From: Algoriphagus oliviformis
GTDB lineage: Bacteria > Bacteroidota > Bacteroidia > Cytophagales > Cyclobacteriaceae
Assembly (NCBI RefSeq): GCF_017254915.1
Contig: NZ_JAFKCT010000001.1
Coordinates: forward strand, 1,054,001 to 1,118,000
Reading direction: 5' to 3'
Length of the DNA stretch: 64,000 nt
Shown: piece after piece, positions 26,138 through 35,251 of the stretch
Layout of the letters: every line of letters starts with the position of its first letter
Position numbering within the stretch: position 1 is the stretch's first letter
Notes under the pieces: model-generated
Told to the model about the DNA's origin: nothing
Database searches by the model: none
The model's input: the letters and a program-made list of their open reading frames with translations, nothing else
Translations under genes and position numbers: made by a program

Positions 26138-26443
26138 CTACTTGCCCGAATACCTCCTCCGGATCTCCACTTTCAGCTTTTGTCTATCCCAAAGGGCCTT
26201 GGCCAAGTCGGAAGCGACGAGTTCGGGCTCGGACTCGTGGAGGATTTGCTTGAGGCGGTTTTCGGAGAGGTCAATGCGGTAGCAGATCTGCAGGAGCTTT
26301 TCGAGATTTCGGTCCATGAGTTGGCTGACGGCTTTGGTGAGCGCCAGAATCGCTTTTTCCTCCGAAAACTCTTCTTTCGCCTCAGGCAGGAGGAAGTCTT
26401 TGGAGACCAATTGATACGTTTCTTCGGGAAGGCTCTGGGACAT
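26138..26443 (-). CDS. Small hypothetical helical protein
   Basis: About 101 residues from the ATG at 26443 (a further ATG lies at 26458). It is rich in Leu, Glu and Lys with a heptad-like helical pattern (ILALTKAVSQLMDRNLEKLL) and ends in KVEIRRRYSGK. No membrane segment. It lies just after a terminator-like hairpin that separates it from the DUF5606 gene upstream, so expression may depend on read-through. I do not recognise a family with certainty; the soluble all-helical form is all that can be said. Confidence 0.65.
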   Translation of the reverse strand: MSQSLPEETYQLVSKDFLLPEAKEEFSEEKAILALTKAVSQLMDRNLEKLLQICYRIDLSENRLKQILHESEPELVASDLAKALWDRQKLKVEIRRRYSGK

Positions 26444-26459
26444 GGGAGTGGCAAGCAAA

Positions 26460-26484
26460 AGCCCCGACTTGCGGTCGGGGCTGT
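26460..26484 (-). terminator. Rho-independent terminator after the DUF5606 gene
   Basis: AGCCCCGAC, loop TTGCG, GTCGGGGCT, a perfect 9-bp stem; on the reverse strand it is followed by TTTTGC. It lies just past the DUF5606 stop at 26489. Confidence 0.75.
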
Positions 26485-26488
26485 GAAA

Positions 26489-26911
26489 TTAGGCTTCTTT
26501 TTCTTCTCCTGCACTTTCTTCCAGTACTTCTGGGATGGCCGTGCGGATGATCTTGTACCAAGCCACCAGCTTCTTGATGTCGGAGGTATAAACCCTCGCA
26601 TCGTCGAAGTCAGGAAGGACGGACTTCAGGAAAGCGCGAAGCTCGCTGTCAGAGGAACTACTGTCTACTCCGGTGTCGCCTTGGTATTCGGCTTCGATTT
26701 TTTTCATCACGGACTCCAGAGGCTCAGCGCCTTCCTCGGTCAGGGTGTAGATGGAGATGTCGCTGAGGATGGACACACGCTGCGCCATTCCGGCCACGAG
26801 CTTGGTCTTCTTGTCATCCATGGATTCCAGCACGACGCCGGAGCGGGTTGGCTTCAGTACTTTATACAAACCCGGCTTGCCGGCTACGGTGGCTATGTCT
26901 TTGAAATTCAT
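26489..26911 (-). CDS. DUF5606-like Bacteroidetes protein
   Basis: 140 residues, soluble. The opening FKDIATVAGKPGLYKVLKPT and GVVLESMDDKKTKL match the small lineage-restricted DUF5606 family as I remember it; a helical segment (SELRAFLKSVLPDFDDARVY) and an acidic tail ESAGEEKEA follow. Function is unknown. A TATATTTG box at 26935-26942 on the same strand is a likely promoter. It is followed by a strong terminator, so it forms its own unit. Confidence 0.78.
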   Translation of the reverse strand: MNFKDIATVAGKPGLYKVLKPTRSGVVLESMDDKKTKLVAGMAQRVSILSDISIYTLTEEGAEPLESVMKKIEAEYQGDTGVDSSSSDSELRAFLKSVLPDFDDARVYTSDIKKLVAWYKIIRTAIPEVLEESAGEEKEA

Positions 26912-26934
26912 GCGTTGATTTGTTTTTCAGGCTG

Positions 26935-26942
26935 CAAATATA
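26935..26942 (-). promoter_or_regulatory. -7 box TATATTTG of the DUF5606 gene
   Basis: Exact TAnnTTTG on the reverse strand, 23 bases before the ATG at 26911. Confidence 0.45.
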
Positions 26943-26952
26943 GAATTATCGC

Positions 26953-27564
26953 TCAATTTGTCTGCTCGGACTCGTATTCTGAGACCAGCTCGTCGAGGAA
27001 GGCGGAGACCTCTTCCTTCCCGCTCCCTTTTTCGGCGGAGGTGACGAAGTAGTCGGGGAGATCGCCGAAGATATCTTCCATTTTTTTGAGAAAAGCCTTC
27101 ACGTTTTTGTCGGTTTGGGTCTTGGACTGTTTGTCGGCTTTGGTAAAGACGATCACAAAGGGCACGCCTTCCTCCCCGCACCAGTTCACAAACTCCAAGT
27201 CGATCCGCTGAGGCTCCAGTCGGCTGTCGATCAGGACAAAGACCCCGCAGAGATTGGGCCTCCCGGTGAGGTAGGAGCTGATCATCTTCTCCCACTTGTC
27301 CTTGGTGTCCCTGCTGACTTTGGCGAAGCCGTAGCCTGGCAAATCGACCAAAAACCAACGGTCATCGATCAGGAAGTGGTTGATCAGCTGCGTCTTTCCG
27401 GGTCTTTGGGAAGTCTTGGCGAGCTCTTTGACTCCGGTGAGCATGTTGATCAGGGAGCTTTTGCCTACGTTGGATCGGCCGATGAAGGCGATCTCGGCCC
27501 GGTCGGGCTTGGGGCATTTGGCTGGATCGGTGTTGCTGACGACAAATTGTGCTTTTCGGATCAT
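26953..27564 (-). CDS. engB: Ribosome biogenesis GTP-binding protein EngB/YsxC
   Basis: 203 residues. GTPase needed for 50S subunit assembly. All G motifs are in place: [14 protein letters not shown] (G1), the Thr in [13 protein letters not shown] (G2), [10 protein letters not shown] (G3), FTKADKQ (G4) and VTSAEKGSG (G5). Length is normal. A TATTTTTG box lies 17 bases upstream of the ATG. It is transcribed away from ubiE, which starts 123 bases to the right. Confidence 0.96.
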   Translation of the reverse strand: MIRKAQFVVSNTDPAKCPKPDRAEIAFIGRSNVGKSSLINMLTGVKELAKTSQRPGKTQLINHFLIDDRWFLVDLPGYGFAKVSRDTKDKWEKMISSYLTGRPNLCGVFVLIDSRLEPQRIDLEFVNWCGEEGVPFVIVFTKADKQSKTQTDKNVKAFLKKMEDIFGDLPDYFVTSAEKGSGKEEVSAFLDELVSEYESEQTN

Positions 27565-27581
27565 GGCTTTTTTGTTCCCGG

Positions 27582-27589
27582 CAAAAATA
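27582..27589 (-). promoter_or_regulatory. -7 box TATTTTTG of engB
   Basis: Exact TAnnTTTG on the reverse strand, 17 bases before the engB ATG. Confidence 0.45.
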
Positions 27590-27686
27590 CGCTTTTATTT
27601 TGGAAGGCTCCGAAAGGCTTAAAAGGCAACATTTTTCGATTCCTCGGGTTTCTGTAGTAATATTGCGACACCAAAGAAGAACCGTG

Positions 27687-28409
27687 ATGGCTGTAGTACC
27701 CTACAAAGACAAGCAAGACTCCAAAAAAGAACAAGTCGCCGAGATGTTTAACAACATCAGTGGCAAGTACGATCTGCTCAACCATGTGCTGAGCATGGGG
27801 ATCGACATCATCTGGAGAAAAAAGGCCGTCAAGATACTCCAAAAAGACCAGCCCAAGCTGATCCTGGACATCGCCACCGGCACGGGGGACTTTGCCATCG
27901 AGGCGCTTGCGCTGAATCCGGACAAGATCATCGGCGTGGATATCTCCGAAGGTATGCTGGCCGAAGGAAGAAAAAAGATGCTCAAGCGCGGCCTGCAGGA
28001 CAAGATCGAAATGCACCTTGGCGATTCGGAAGGATTGCTTTTTGAGGATAATAAGTTTGATGCCGTCATCGTTTCCTTTGGAGTCAGAAACTTCGAAAAC
28101 CTGGAAAAGGGCCTCGCAGATATGTACCGCGTGCTGAAGCCCGGAGGAAAGACGGTCATTTTGGAATTCAGCAAGCCGCGGGCCTTTCCCATGAAGCAGG
28201 CTTACGCCTTTTATTCCAACACGATCCTTCCGCAAGTGGGCAAGATTGTATCCAAGGACAATTCTGCTTATACTTATCTCCCCGAGTCAGTCCAGGCCTT
28301 TCCGGATGGACAGGATTTTCTGGCAGTTTTGAAAAAAGTCGGATTTCACAGCACCGTATGCAAACCTCTCACTTTCGGAATCAGCTCCATCTATGTAGGG
28401 CAAAAATAG
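27687..28409 (+). CDS. ubiE: Demethylmenaquinone methyltransferase
   Basis: 240 residues, SAM-dependent enzyme (UbiE/MenG) that methylates demethylmenaquinone in the last step of menaquinone synthesis. Seen: [19 protein letters not shown], the SAM site [24 protein letters not shown] and the C-terminal [17 protein letters not shown], all typical. Menaquinone is the usual quinone in this phylum. The last 52 bases overlap the start of porT in another frame, tying the two together. Confidence 0.95.
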   Translation: MAVVPYKDKQDSKKEQVAEMFNNISGKYDLLNHVLSMGIDIIWRKKAVKILQKDQPKLILDIATGTGDFAIEALALNPDKIIGVDISEGMLAEGRKKMLKRGLQDKIEMHLGDSEGLLFEDNKFDAVIVSFGVRNFENLEKGLADMYRVLKPGGKTVILEFSKPRAFPMKQAYAFYSNTILPQVGKIVSKDNSAYTYLPESVQAFPDGQDFLAVLKKVGFHSTVCKPLTFGISSIYVGQK

Positions 28410-29158
28410 GCCTCCTTTCTTTGGCCTTTTTTGGGTTTAGTGTTGCGGGCTTTTCCCAGGGCCTTTTTGGCCTTACCAGCACCGCAGGATCGGACAATAA
28501 GACGCTCTCCTACGGTTTTTTTCTCGCTGGGCACACGGCTACCTACCAGATCAAGTATTCGGAGGCTTTTTTAGACCCTACCAACGTCGCCAACAACCAG
28601 GTCTATTCCATCTACCCCAAATACACTCCCGGGTTTGCTTTGGGGTTTACGGGGATTTTGAGGCTGCATGACCAGGTCAATCTACTGCTGACCCCGAAAA
28701 TCGCCTTTTACGAATACCGAACGGACATCAACTACTATGTGCCGCTGACCGACAATGTGCCCGGAAACGACAACAGTTCGTCCAATTCCCTGGGCTATCG
28801 CACAGAGGAAGTCGTGAACGAGGCGACCATGGTGGAAATCCCCCTGCTCTTCAAGTATCGCTCCCAGCGCTTCAACAATACCCGGATGTACTTCATCGGA
28901 GGGGCGAGCTACCAGTTTCGCACCAAAAGCCAGGACGAGGCCAATCTCGACCCCATCGTGACCACGGGCCAGGACTTCGCCATCGAGGCGGGGATGGGTT
29001 TTGAGATCTATTTCAAGTATTTCAAGTTTGCGCCGGAGATCCGTTTTTCACATGGACTCAACAATATCTACTACGCCGAGAAGACTCCCGCCGAGATTCG
29101 CGACGTGATCTCTTCGGTCAAGCGCAAAGGGATCACGATCTACCTCAACTTCCAGTAA
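28358..29158 (+). CDS. porT: PorT-family outer membrane protein
   Basis: 266 residues. After a signal segment ([20 protein letters not shown]) there follow beta-strands of an outer-membrane barrel, e.g. [63 protein letters not shown]. PorT is one of the proteins needed for type IX secretion and gliding in Bacteroidetes and commonly lies directly after ubiE, as here. The ATG at 28358 is inside ubiE (52-base overlap). The pairing and the barrel make the call likely; other T9SS genes are not in the window. Confidence 0.85.
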   Translation: MQTSHFRNQLHLCRAKIGLLSLAFFGFSVAGFSQGLFGLTSTAGSDNKTLSYGFFLAGHTATYQIKYSEAFLDPTNVANNQVYSIYPKYTPGFALGFTGILRLHDQVNLLLTPKIAFYEYRTDINYYVPLTDNVPGNDNSSSNSLGYRTEEVVNEATMVEIPLLFKYRSQRFNNTRMYFIGGASYQFRTKSQDEANLDPIVTTGQDFAIEAGMGFEIYFKYFKFAPEIRFSHGLNNIYYAEKTPAEIRDVISSVKRKGITIYLNFQ

Positions 29159-29173
29159 CACAAGGTTTCATGG

Positions 29174-29193
29174 CTACGAAATTGATTTCGTAG
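29174..29193. other. Inverted repeat after porT
   Basis: CTACGAAAT, TG, ATTTCGTAG: a perfect 9-bp stem 16 bases after the porT stop, without a T-run. A second hairpin (GCAGGGA and TCCCTGC, 29267-29288) followed by GATTTTT may terminate transcription before the symporter operon. Confidence 0.45.
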
Positions 29194-29325
29194 AAAGCAG
29201 TCGTTTCCCCAGCCGAACGGGGCATGCAAGGGTAGCAAAGCAGAAGTTTATTGCTATTTTGACGCGGCAGGGAGCTTTTAGTCCCTGCTGACTGATTTTT
29301 ACCCATATAACCTCTAGCTTAACCC

Positions 29326-29538
29326 ATGAAATCCAAAATCTGGACGATCATCGTCTTGGCCGTATTGCTTGTTTCGGTCGGCTCCTTTCTTTTCCTTTTT
29401 GTAGAACACAAAGTCGAACCTAGGCTCGGCGGCGTTCCCTTTGTCTTCTGGAGCGGGTTGCTCGTGGCCATCGTGTTGGTGGTGCTCACCTACCTTGGTT
29501 CCCTCTTTTTTCCCCATGAAGAATCCAAGAAAGCATGA
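29326..29538 (+). CDS. Small membrane protein, DUF3311-like, partner of symporter
   Basis: 70 residues with two membrane helices (TIIVLAVLLVSVGSFLFLF and FWSGLLVAIVLVVLTYL) joined by KVEPRLGGVPFVF. The GGVPFxFW segment resembles DUF3311, small proteins encoded directly before sodium:solute symporters and thought to be accessory subunits. Its stop overlaps the symporter ATG by 4 bases (ATGA). The family call is by resemblance and position. Confidence 0.72.
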   Translation: MKSKIWTIIVLAVLLVSVGSFLFLFVEHKVEPRLGGVPFVFWSGLLVAIVLVVLTYLGSLFFPHEESKKA

Positions 29539-30947
29539 CGGGCTGGCTGATTTTCTTCTTCACCCTGTTTTTGATCTCTCTGGGCTTTGCTTCCTACAAG
29601 TCTTACAGCAAGCATCGCAGCTCGGATGAGTTTATGCTCGCAGGGTCAAACATCGGCTCGATCCTCGGATTCCTGACCTTTTCGGCAGCCTTGTTCAGTG
29701 CCTTTACCTTCATGGGCATGCCGGATTTTTTCCGGACGCATGGTGTGGGGGCCTGGATCTTCCTGGCGGTTTCGGATGCGCTGATGGTGTTTATGCTGAT
29801 CTGGTTTGGCTATGCGCTGCGCAAAAAGGCGACCCAAGTCGGCTACAAAGGCGTCGCAGGTTTTGTCCAAAGCTGCTTTCGAAACAAAGGGGCGGGCTAT
29901 CTGGTGTTCGTCAGTTCCTTTCTTTTTCTGATCCCCTACGTGGCGATCCAGATCCGTGGGATTTCGATCTTCCTGAGTGCGGCCTTTCCGGCGTTGATGC
30001 CGGACTGGGGCTGGGCTGCGATGCTGGTCGTCCTCATGCTCGTGTACTCGGAGATCGGGGGGCTGAAAGCCATCATGTACAGTGACGCGATCCAGGGAGT
30101 GATCATGCTGGCGGTGATCTGGATCATCGGGCTCACCTGCCTGAGCATGGCGGGAGGACTGGAAGCTGGCCTGGCCAAAGTCGAAGAAAGCAATGCCGCG
30201 CTGCTCTCGCTTCCCGGGCCAAAGGGACTGTTTTCGAGCCCTTTTCTGATCGCCTCGGCGGTAGCCATCGTGCTTATTCCCGTGTCCCAACCGCAGTTTA
30301 CTACCCGCTTGGTCGTGCTGAAAAGCCTCAAGTCGGTTCACAAAATGGCCTATGCCGTGGGTATTTTCGCCATTCTCGTGATCTTGCCGACGGCCTTTAT
30401 CGGCTTGTACGGTGCGGTGAAATATCCGGATCGGGAGACCGCCGATTTCCTTTCCCAGGCTCTGCTCTTTGACCAGGCGAGCCCAGTGGCGGCTTTGGCT
30501 GTAGTCGGCCTCTTCGCGGCTTGCCTCTCCACGACCAACGCGCAGATTTTCGCCCTGGGCACAGAGCTCCGATCCCTGCTTTCCGGCTCGGACAAGCGCA
30601 ACATGCGCATCACCCAACTGGCCATTTTGGTGTTTTCGGTGATCGTGCTGGGCTTTTCCACCATCATGAGCGACGAGCTGGTGATGCTAGCCCGAGTGAG
30701 TTTTGCCGGGACGTCCATGATCGCGCCGGTGGTGCTGGCGGCGGTGATTTTCAAAAATCCCCCAAAGTCCTTATTGCTCGTTTCTGGACTGGCCTTGGGC
30801 TATTTTGTCCTTTCTCTGCTGGAGCTTGTGCCAGCTGGTTTTGCCGGCTTGCCGACGGATTCAGCCATGTATGCTGTTTTGATTCCCCTGTCCGCTATCA
30901 TCATGTTGGCGCACTATTTTAACCAAAAAAATACCCATGAAGCTTGA
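29535..30947 (+). CDS. Sodium:solute symporter family transporter
   Basis: 470 residues, about 13 membrane helices, LeuT-fold SSS family. Seen: SYKSYSKHRSSDEFMLAGSN at the start (a pattern shared by PanF/PutP-like members), VYSEIGGLKAIMYSDAIQGV in the middle, and SQPQFTTRLVVLKS. It imports a solute with sodium. The substrate is suggested by the downstream genes: a GH88-like hydrolase, a flavin oxidoreductase and an SDR, hence a sugar acid or oligosaccharide (inference). It overlaps the genes on both sides. Confidence 0.9.
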   Translation: MTGWLIFFFTLFLISLGFASYKSYSKHRSSDEFMLAGSNIGSILGFLTFSAALFSAFTFMGMPDFFRTHGVGAWIFLAVSDALMVFMLIWFGYALRKKATQVGYKGVAGFVQSCFRNKGAGYLVFVSSFLFLIPYVAIQIRGISIFLSAAFPALMPDWGWAAMLVVLMLVYSEIGGLKAIMYSDAIQGVIMLAVIWIIGLTCLSMAGGLEAGLAKVEESNAALLSLPGPKGLFSSPFLIASAVAIVLIPVSQPQFTTRLVVLKSLKSVHKMAYAVGIFAILVILPTAFIGLYGAVKYPDRETADFLSQALLFDQASPVAALAVVGLFAACLSTTNAQIFALGTELRSLLSGSDKRNMRITQLAILVFSVIVLGFSTIMSDELVMLARVSFAGTSMIAPVVLAAVIFKNPPKSLLLVSGLALGYFVLSLLELVPAGFAGLPTDSAMYAVLIPLSAIIMLAHYFNQKNTHEA

Positions 30948-32316
30948 TTCAACTTATTCGATTGACGATTTAAAAAAACCATTGGAGCGCTTTTGGGCCC
31001 TTTCCGGAGAGAAAATCCGGATGATAGAACAGTCGTTTGACACCCAAAAGGGGGCGCCTGTTTTTACCGAAAAAGGAATCTATGTCACCCGCGGCTGGAC
31101 GGAGTGGACGCAGGGCTTCCAGTTTGGCTCCGCAGTGTTGCAGTTTGATGCCACAGGGGAAACCGAGTTTCTGGAGATAGGCCGAAGAAACACCGTGGGA
31201 AAAATGGCTCCGCACCTGACCCATATCGGCGTTCACGACCATGGGTTCAACAACGTGAGTACCTACGGCAATCTGCTCCGCCTGATCAACGAGGGCAAAA
31301 TCGAAGGCTCCGACTGGGAGCGCGAGTTTTACAAACTGGCGTTGAAAGTCACCGGTGCCGTGCAGGCTACGCGCTGGACGAGCATTCCTGGTGGAGGTTT
31401 CATTTACTCCTTCAATGGCCCGCACTCGCTCTTCGTCGATACGATCCGCAGCTGTCGGGCTTTGGTGGTGTCGCATCAGCTCGGCCATGTGCTGCAGGGG
31501 GAAAATGACAAACGCATTTCCCTCATCCAGCGAGCGATCCAGCATATTTTGAGTACGGTTCGTTATTCGATTTTCTACGGAAAAGGCCGGGACAGCTACG
31601 ATATTCCGGGCCGTACCGCCCACGAGATCATCTTCAACACCAACGACGGCGCTTACCGCTGTCCCAATTCCCAGCAGGGCTACACCGGTTTCAGCACTTG
31701 GACGCGAGGCTTGGCTTGGGCGATTTGTGGCTTGGGCGAGACTTTGGAGATTTTGGATCAAATTCCGGAGGGCGACTATGCCGACATCATCTCCAAGGCC
31801 GACTTGATCAAGGAACTGTCAGAGGCGGCAATCGCTACCTCTGAGTTTTATCTAGCCAATACCCCGACCGACGGGATTCCCTACTGGGACACGGGCGCAC
31901 CCAATCTCCACAAGCTGGGCGACTACCTCGCTCGGCCCTCCGATCCCTACAACGAGTACGAGCCGGTGGACAGCTCGGCGGCTTGCATCACCGCCCAAGG
32001 TCTGATCCGCATCGGAAACTGGCTGAGCCAATCTGATCCGGATCGTGGCCAGAAATACCGACGGGCAGGAATCCAGCTCGCGGGGGCGCTTTTCTCCGAG
32101 CCTTACCTGTCCACCGCTTCGGATCACCAAGGCTTGATCCTGCACTCGATCTACCATCAGCCCAATGGCTGGGATTATGTGCCGCAGCAGGGCAAAGTCG
32201 CTCACGGCGAGTCCAGCATGTGGGGCGACTACCACGCCCGCGAGCTGGCATTGCTGCTCCAGCGCATTGCCAATGACGAACCCTATTATTCCTTCCTAAA
32301 CTGTGTACCGGCATGA
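30937..32316 (+). CDS. GH88-like unsaturated glucuronyl hydrolase family protein
   Basis: 459 residues, (alpha/alpha)6-barrel family that hydrolyses or hydrates unsaturated uronic acid ends left by polysaccharide lyases. Seen: a GH88-like core with [44 protein letters not shown] and [14 protein letters not shown]. The Asp residues in YWDTGAP and PVDSSA are candidates for catalysis. There is no signal peptide, so it acts on an imported sugar, in line with the symporter gene it overlaps by 11 bases. The exact substrate is unknown. Confidence 0.82.
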   Translation: MKLDSTYSIDDLKKPLERFWALSGEKIRMIEQSFDTQKGAPVFTEKGIYVTRGWTEWTQGFQFGSAVLQFDATGETEFLEIGRRNTVGKMAPHLTHIGVHDHGFNNVSTYGNLLRLINEGKIEGSDWEREFYKLALKVTGAVQATRWTSIPGGGFIYSFNGPHSLFVDTIRSCRALVVSHQLGHVLQGENDKRISLIQRAIQHILSTVRYSIFYGKGRDSYDIPGRTAHEIIFNTNDGAYRCPNSQQGYTGFSTWTRGLAWAICGLGETLEILDQIPEGDYADIISKADLIKELSEAAIATSEFYLANTPTDGIPYWDTGAPNLHKLGDYLARPSDPYNEYEPVDSSAACITAQGLIRIGNWLSQSDPDRGQKYRRAGIQLAGALFSEPYLSTASDHQGLILHSIYHQPNGWDYVPQQGKVAHGESSMWGDYHARELALLLQRIANDEPYYSFLNCVPA

Positions 32317-33755
32317 GTGGAAAATACAAACCGGCTTTTCCCCGAGTGGCGCAGCTGAAGACCGCGGAGCTTTTGCGCCAGCATCTGGAAAAAGAGGGGA
32401 TAAACCTGGACTTTGACGCGGAGTTGGTTTCTGGGGAAAGTTCCCCTTTTGCTAAGCCGCATACCCTGCGCTCTGGCCAGAAGATCGGCAATGCGATGTG
32501 CATCCTGCCCATGGAGGGCTGGGATGGGACGGAGGACGGAAGGCCGACGGAGCTGACTAAGCGGCGCTGGAAGCACTTTGCGCTCAGCGGTGCCAAGCTC
32601 CTCTGGGGCTGCGAGGCGGTGGCCGTGCGCCCCGAGGGCCGCGCCAACCCCAACCAGCTGATGCTGAACGAAGAGACCTTTCAGGACTTTGTAGGCCTTT
32701 TCCAGCTCGTTCAGGATACCCATCAGGAGCAGTTTGGAGACACCTCTGATCTGCTGGTGGGATTGCAGCTCACGCATTCCGGGCGCTTCTGCAAGCCCCG
32801 GGATAAGAAGAAAATGGAGCCGAGGATTCTGTATCCGCATCCGGTCTTGAATAAAAAATTCGGTCTGGCCGATGACTATCCGCTGATGACGGACGGGGAG
32901 ATCGACTCGATCATAGAAGACTATGTGCGGGCAGCGGTGCTGGCGCAAAAGGCGGGCTTCCACTTCGTCGATATCAAGCACTGTCATGGCTATCTGGGAC
33001 ACGAGTTTCTCAGCGCCTACGACCGCGAAGGAAAGTACGGGGGGAGTTTTGAAAACAGAACGCGCTTTCTCCGAGACATCGTAGCTGGAATCCGGGCCGC
33101 GGCTCCCGGGTTGGAGATCGGTGTGCGGATGAGTATGTTTGACTGGGTCCCTTTTCAGAAAGGCTCGGAGGAAACCGGCATTCCAGCCCATGAAGCTCCC
33201 TATCGCCACGCGTTTGGAGGGAAGGAAAGCGGGACGCAAGCGGATATGGCTGAGTCCTTTCTTTTTCTCCAGGAACTGGAAAAACTGGGAATTGAGCTTT
33301 TTTGCACCACGGCCGGTAGTCCCTACTACAACCCCCATATCCAGCGTCCGGCGCTTTTCCCTCCATCGGACGGCTACCTGCCACCGGAAGATCCGCTGCA
33401 TGGAGTCGCCCGGCAGATACAGGCGACCGCGGAGATCAAGGAGGCTTTCCCAGGCCTTTATGTGATCGGCTCGGCCTATTCCTACCTACAGGAGTGGCTT
33501 CCCAATGTGGGTCAGAATGTGCTAAATACAGGAAAAGCAGATTCGATTGGCTTTGGCCGAATGGTACTCAGCTATCCGGATATGCCAGCGGACATCATTT
33601 CGGGAACAGGATTGAAGCGGGCAAAGATCTGCCGCACCTTTTCCGACTGCACGACAGCCCCGAGAAACGGCATGATTTCCGGCTGTTTTCCACTCGATCC
33701 CCTGTACAAGGCCATGCCGGAGTATGATCAACTGAAAGTTTTGAAAGGAGAATGA
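32313..33755 (+). CDS. NADH:flavin oxidoreductase, old yellow enzyme family
   Basis: 480 residues. FMN-binding TIM barrel: [56 protein letters not shown] (the HxxH-type pair that binds substrate) and [14 protein letters not shown]. After the barrel there is a Cys-containing segment [16 protein letters not shown] with a further Cys in MISGCFPLD, reminiscent of the iron-sulfur region of the dienoyl-CoA reductase branch. It overlaps both neighbours by 4 bases. In this operon it may reduce or isomerise an unsaturated sugar product; that would be unusual for the family. Confidence 0.88.
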   Translation: MSGKYKPAFPRVAQLKTAELLRQHLEKEGINLDFDAELVSGESSPFAKPHTLRSGQKIGNAMCILPMEGWDGTEDGRPTELTKRRWKHFALSGAKLLWGCEAVAVRPEGRANPNQLMLNEETFQDFVGLFQLVQDTHQEQFGDTSDLLVGLQLTHSGRFCKPRDKKKMEPRILYPHPVLNKKFGLADDYPLMTDGEIDSIIEDYVRAAVLAQKAGFHFVDIKHCHGYLGHEFLSAYDREGKYGGSFENRTRFLRDIVAGIRAAAPGLEIGVRMSMFDWVPFQKGSEETGIPAHEAPYRHAFGGKESGTQADMAESFLFLQELEKLGIELFCTTAGSPYYNPHIQRPALFPPSDGYLPPEDPLHGVARQIQATAEIKEAFPGLYVIGSAYSYLQEWLPNVGQNVLNTGKADSIGFGRMVLSYPDMPADIISGTGLKRAKICRTFSDCTTAPRNGMISGCFPLDPLYKAMPEYDQLKVLKGE

Positions 33756-34522
33756 AAAGCGTAGCACTCATCACCGGCGGTACCCGCGGGATCGGGCTGG
33801 GCATAGCCAAAAAGCTGGCGCAGGAAGGAATCGACTTGGCCCTGAACGGAGTCCGGCCGGAAAGGGACGTAGTCGAGGTCTTGGAGGAGCTTCGCAAAAG
33901 CGGGGTTCGGGTGGTCTATTTTCCCGGAAACATCGCTGAGAAAACCGATCGGGAGTCCATCCTCTCAGGGGTAAGAGAGACGTTTGGCACCCTGAATTTC
34001 CTGGTCAACAACGCTGGCGTGGCACCACGAGTGCGAGCCGATGTGCTGGAAGTGGCTGAGGAGGACTTTGACCATCTGATGGACATCAACCTCCGGGGGA
34101 CTTTTTTTCTCACCCAATCCATCGCAAACTGGATGACAGAGATCCGAAAATCGGATTCGGAAACTCCCCTTTCGATAGTCAACATCACCTCGGTATCGGC
34201 TGTTCTTGCTTCGGCCAATCGCGTGGCCTACTGCATGGCCAAGGCGGGGCTCTCGATGATGTCCAAGGTTCTGGCGGTGCGCTTGGCGGAGTTCGATATT
34301 CCGGTTTTTGAAATCCAACCAGGTATCATCGAGACGGACATGACCGAAAAGGTAAAGGAAATCTACCAGGAGCGGATCGCTAAGGGGCTGACGCTGGAGC
34401 CGAGACTCGGAAATCCAGCCGATATCGGCAAGCTTGTCGGGGCACTTCTCCGGGGGGACTTGCCCTACACTACCGGCCAAGTCATTGCCGTGGATGGGGG
34501 ACTGACGGTGGGAAGGCTGTGA
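33752..34522 (+). CDS. SDR family oxidoreductase in sugar operon
   Basis: 256 residues, classical short-chain dehydrogenase. [15 protein letters not shown] binds NAD(P), NNAGVAP is present, and the catalytic set is Ser in VNITSVSAV with YCMAK (Tyr, Lys). The end reads [16 protein letters not shown]. It is the last gene of the 29.3-34.5 kb operon, overlapping the flavin oxidoreductase by 4 bases. It probably interconverts a keto and a hydroxy sugar acid in the pathway (inference); a fatty-acid role is less likely in this setting. Confidence 0.9.
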   Translation: MKSVALITGGTRGIGLGIAKKLAQEGIDLALNGVRPERDVVEVLEELRKSGVRVVYFPGNIAEKTDRESILSGVRETFGTLNFLVNNAGVAPRVRADVLEVAEEDFDHLMDINLRGTFFLTQSIANWMTEIRKSDSETPLSIVNITSVSAVLASANRVAYCMAKAGLSMMSKVLAVRLAEFDIPVFEIQPGIIETDMTEKVKEIYQERIAKGLTLEPRLGNPADIGKLVGALLRGDLPYTTGQVIAVDGGLTVGRL

Positions 34523-34571
34523 GGAACTAAAAATCAGCGGCTTGCATTACAGGGCTATTGGGCCAAAACCC

Positions 34572-34580
34572 TTATCTTGG
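34572..34580 (+). promoter_or_regulatory. Imperfect -7 box before the antitoxin-like gene
   Basis: TATCTTGG at 34573-34580, one mismatch to TAnnTTTG, 3 bases before the ATG at 34584. Suggests a leaderless message. Confidence 0.3.
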
Positions 34581-34583
34581 AAT

Positions 34584-34787
34584 ATGCGAATCGAACGAAC
34601 CGACAAGGAAATCATCATCAGAATCCCCGCCGACGTGGATATCGCGGAGCTGGATAAGATTTTGGACTATATTAAATTTCGAGCGATCGCCTCGAAAAGC
34701 GCCGCTTCTGATAGCGAAATTGACGAGCTGGCGCAAGAGTCCAAGTCAACTTGGTGGGAGGAAAACAAAAAGCGCTTTGTGAAGTGA
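34584..34787 (+). CDS. Antitoxin-like small protein paired with PIN toxin
   Basis: 67 residues. A short strand region (RIERTDKEIIIRIPADVD), an acidic helical middle and a Trp-rich basic end (STWWEENKKRFVK) fit small antitoxins that precede PIN-domain genes. Its TGA overlaps the GTG start of the PIN gene by the four bases GTGA, the usual toxin-antitoxin arrangement. It has no clear DNA-binding motif. Since the toxin reading frame is broken, the pair may be inactive. Confidence 0.75.
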   Translation: MRIERTDKEIIIRIPADVDIAELDKILDYIKFRAIASKSAASDSEIDELAQESKSTWWEENKKRFVK

Positions 34788-35228
34788 AGGTCGTGGTTGA
34801 TACCAACATCGTGTTTAGCTCCTTGCTAAACCCGATTGGGAAAATCAGCGACCTACTTTTTAACTCTACTTCCAAAAATCACTTTTTACTCTCCTGGTTT
34901 TATAGTGGAGGAGTTGGCCAAACATCTCCAAAAGTTGTTGCGTCTTTCGGGAATCGAGTCCTCCGAAATGGCTTTTCTCCAGAAGACCGTCCTTGGCCAA
35001 GTCAAGCTTGTCGACCTTTCTGAACTGAAACCCGAGATTTGGAAACAAGCAATTGACTTAGTGAAGGATGTCGACGAATTTGACGCGCCCTTTGTCGCAC
35101 TTTCCCTTCATTTGAATGGATTTTTGTGGACTGGGGATAAAAAATTGAAGTCTGGGCTATTGAGAAAAAGCCAGGAATGGGTCATAGACACAGATCAACT
35201 TTTGGAGTTTAGACAAAGTCTGGAGTAA
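34784..35228 (+). pseudogene. PIN-domain toxin gene with one frameshift
   Basis: From the GTG at 34784 the frame reads VKVVVDTNIVFSSLLNPIGK and ISDLLFNSTSKNH, the start of a PIN ribonuclease with its first Asp. In the run TTTTT at about 34881-34885 one extra T shifts the frame; the other frame continues FYSPGFIVEELAKHLQKLL and DEFDAPFVALSLHLNGFLWTGD, with the Glu and Asp residues of the PIN active site. One base fewer gives an intact protein of about 147 residues. It is either a recent inactivation or a homopolymer sequencing error. Confidence 0.8.
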
Positions 35229-35251
35229 ATTGGCTTAAGCCGACTGTTTTA

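Noticed and set aside
34784..35228. Programmed frameshifting in the PIN gene
   Set aside because: No slippery heptamer with a following structure was seen, and simple loss or a homopolymer error explains it better.
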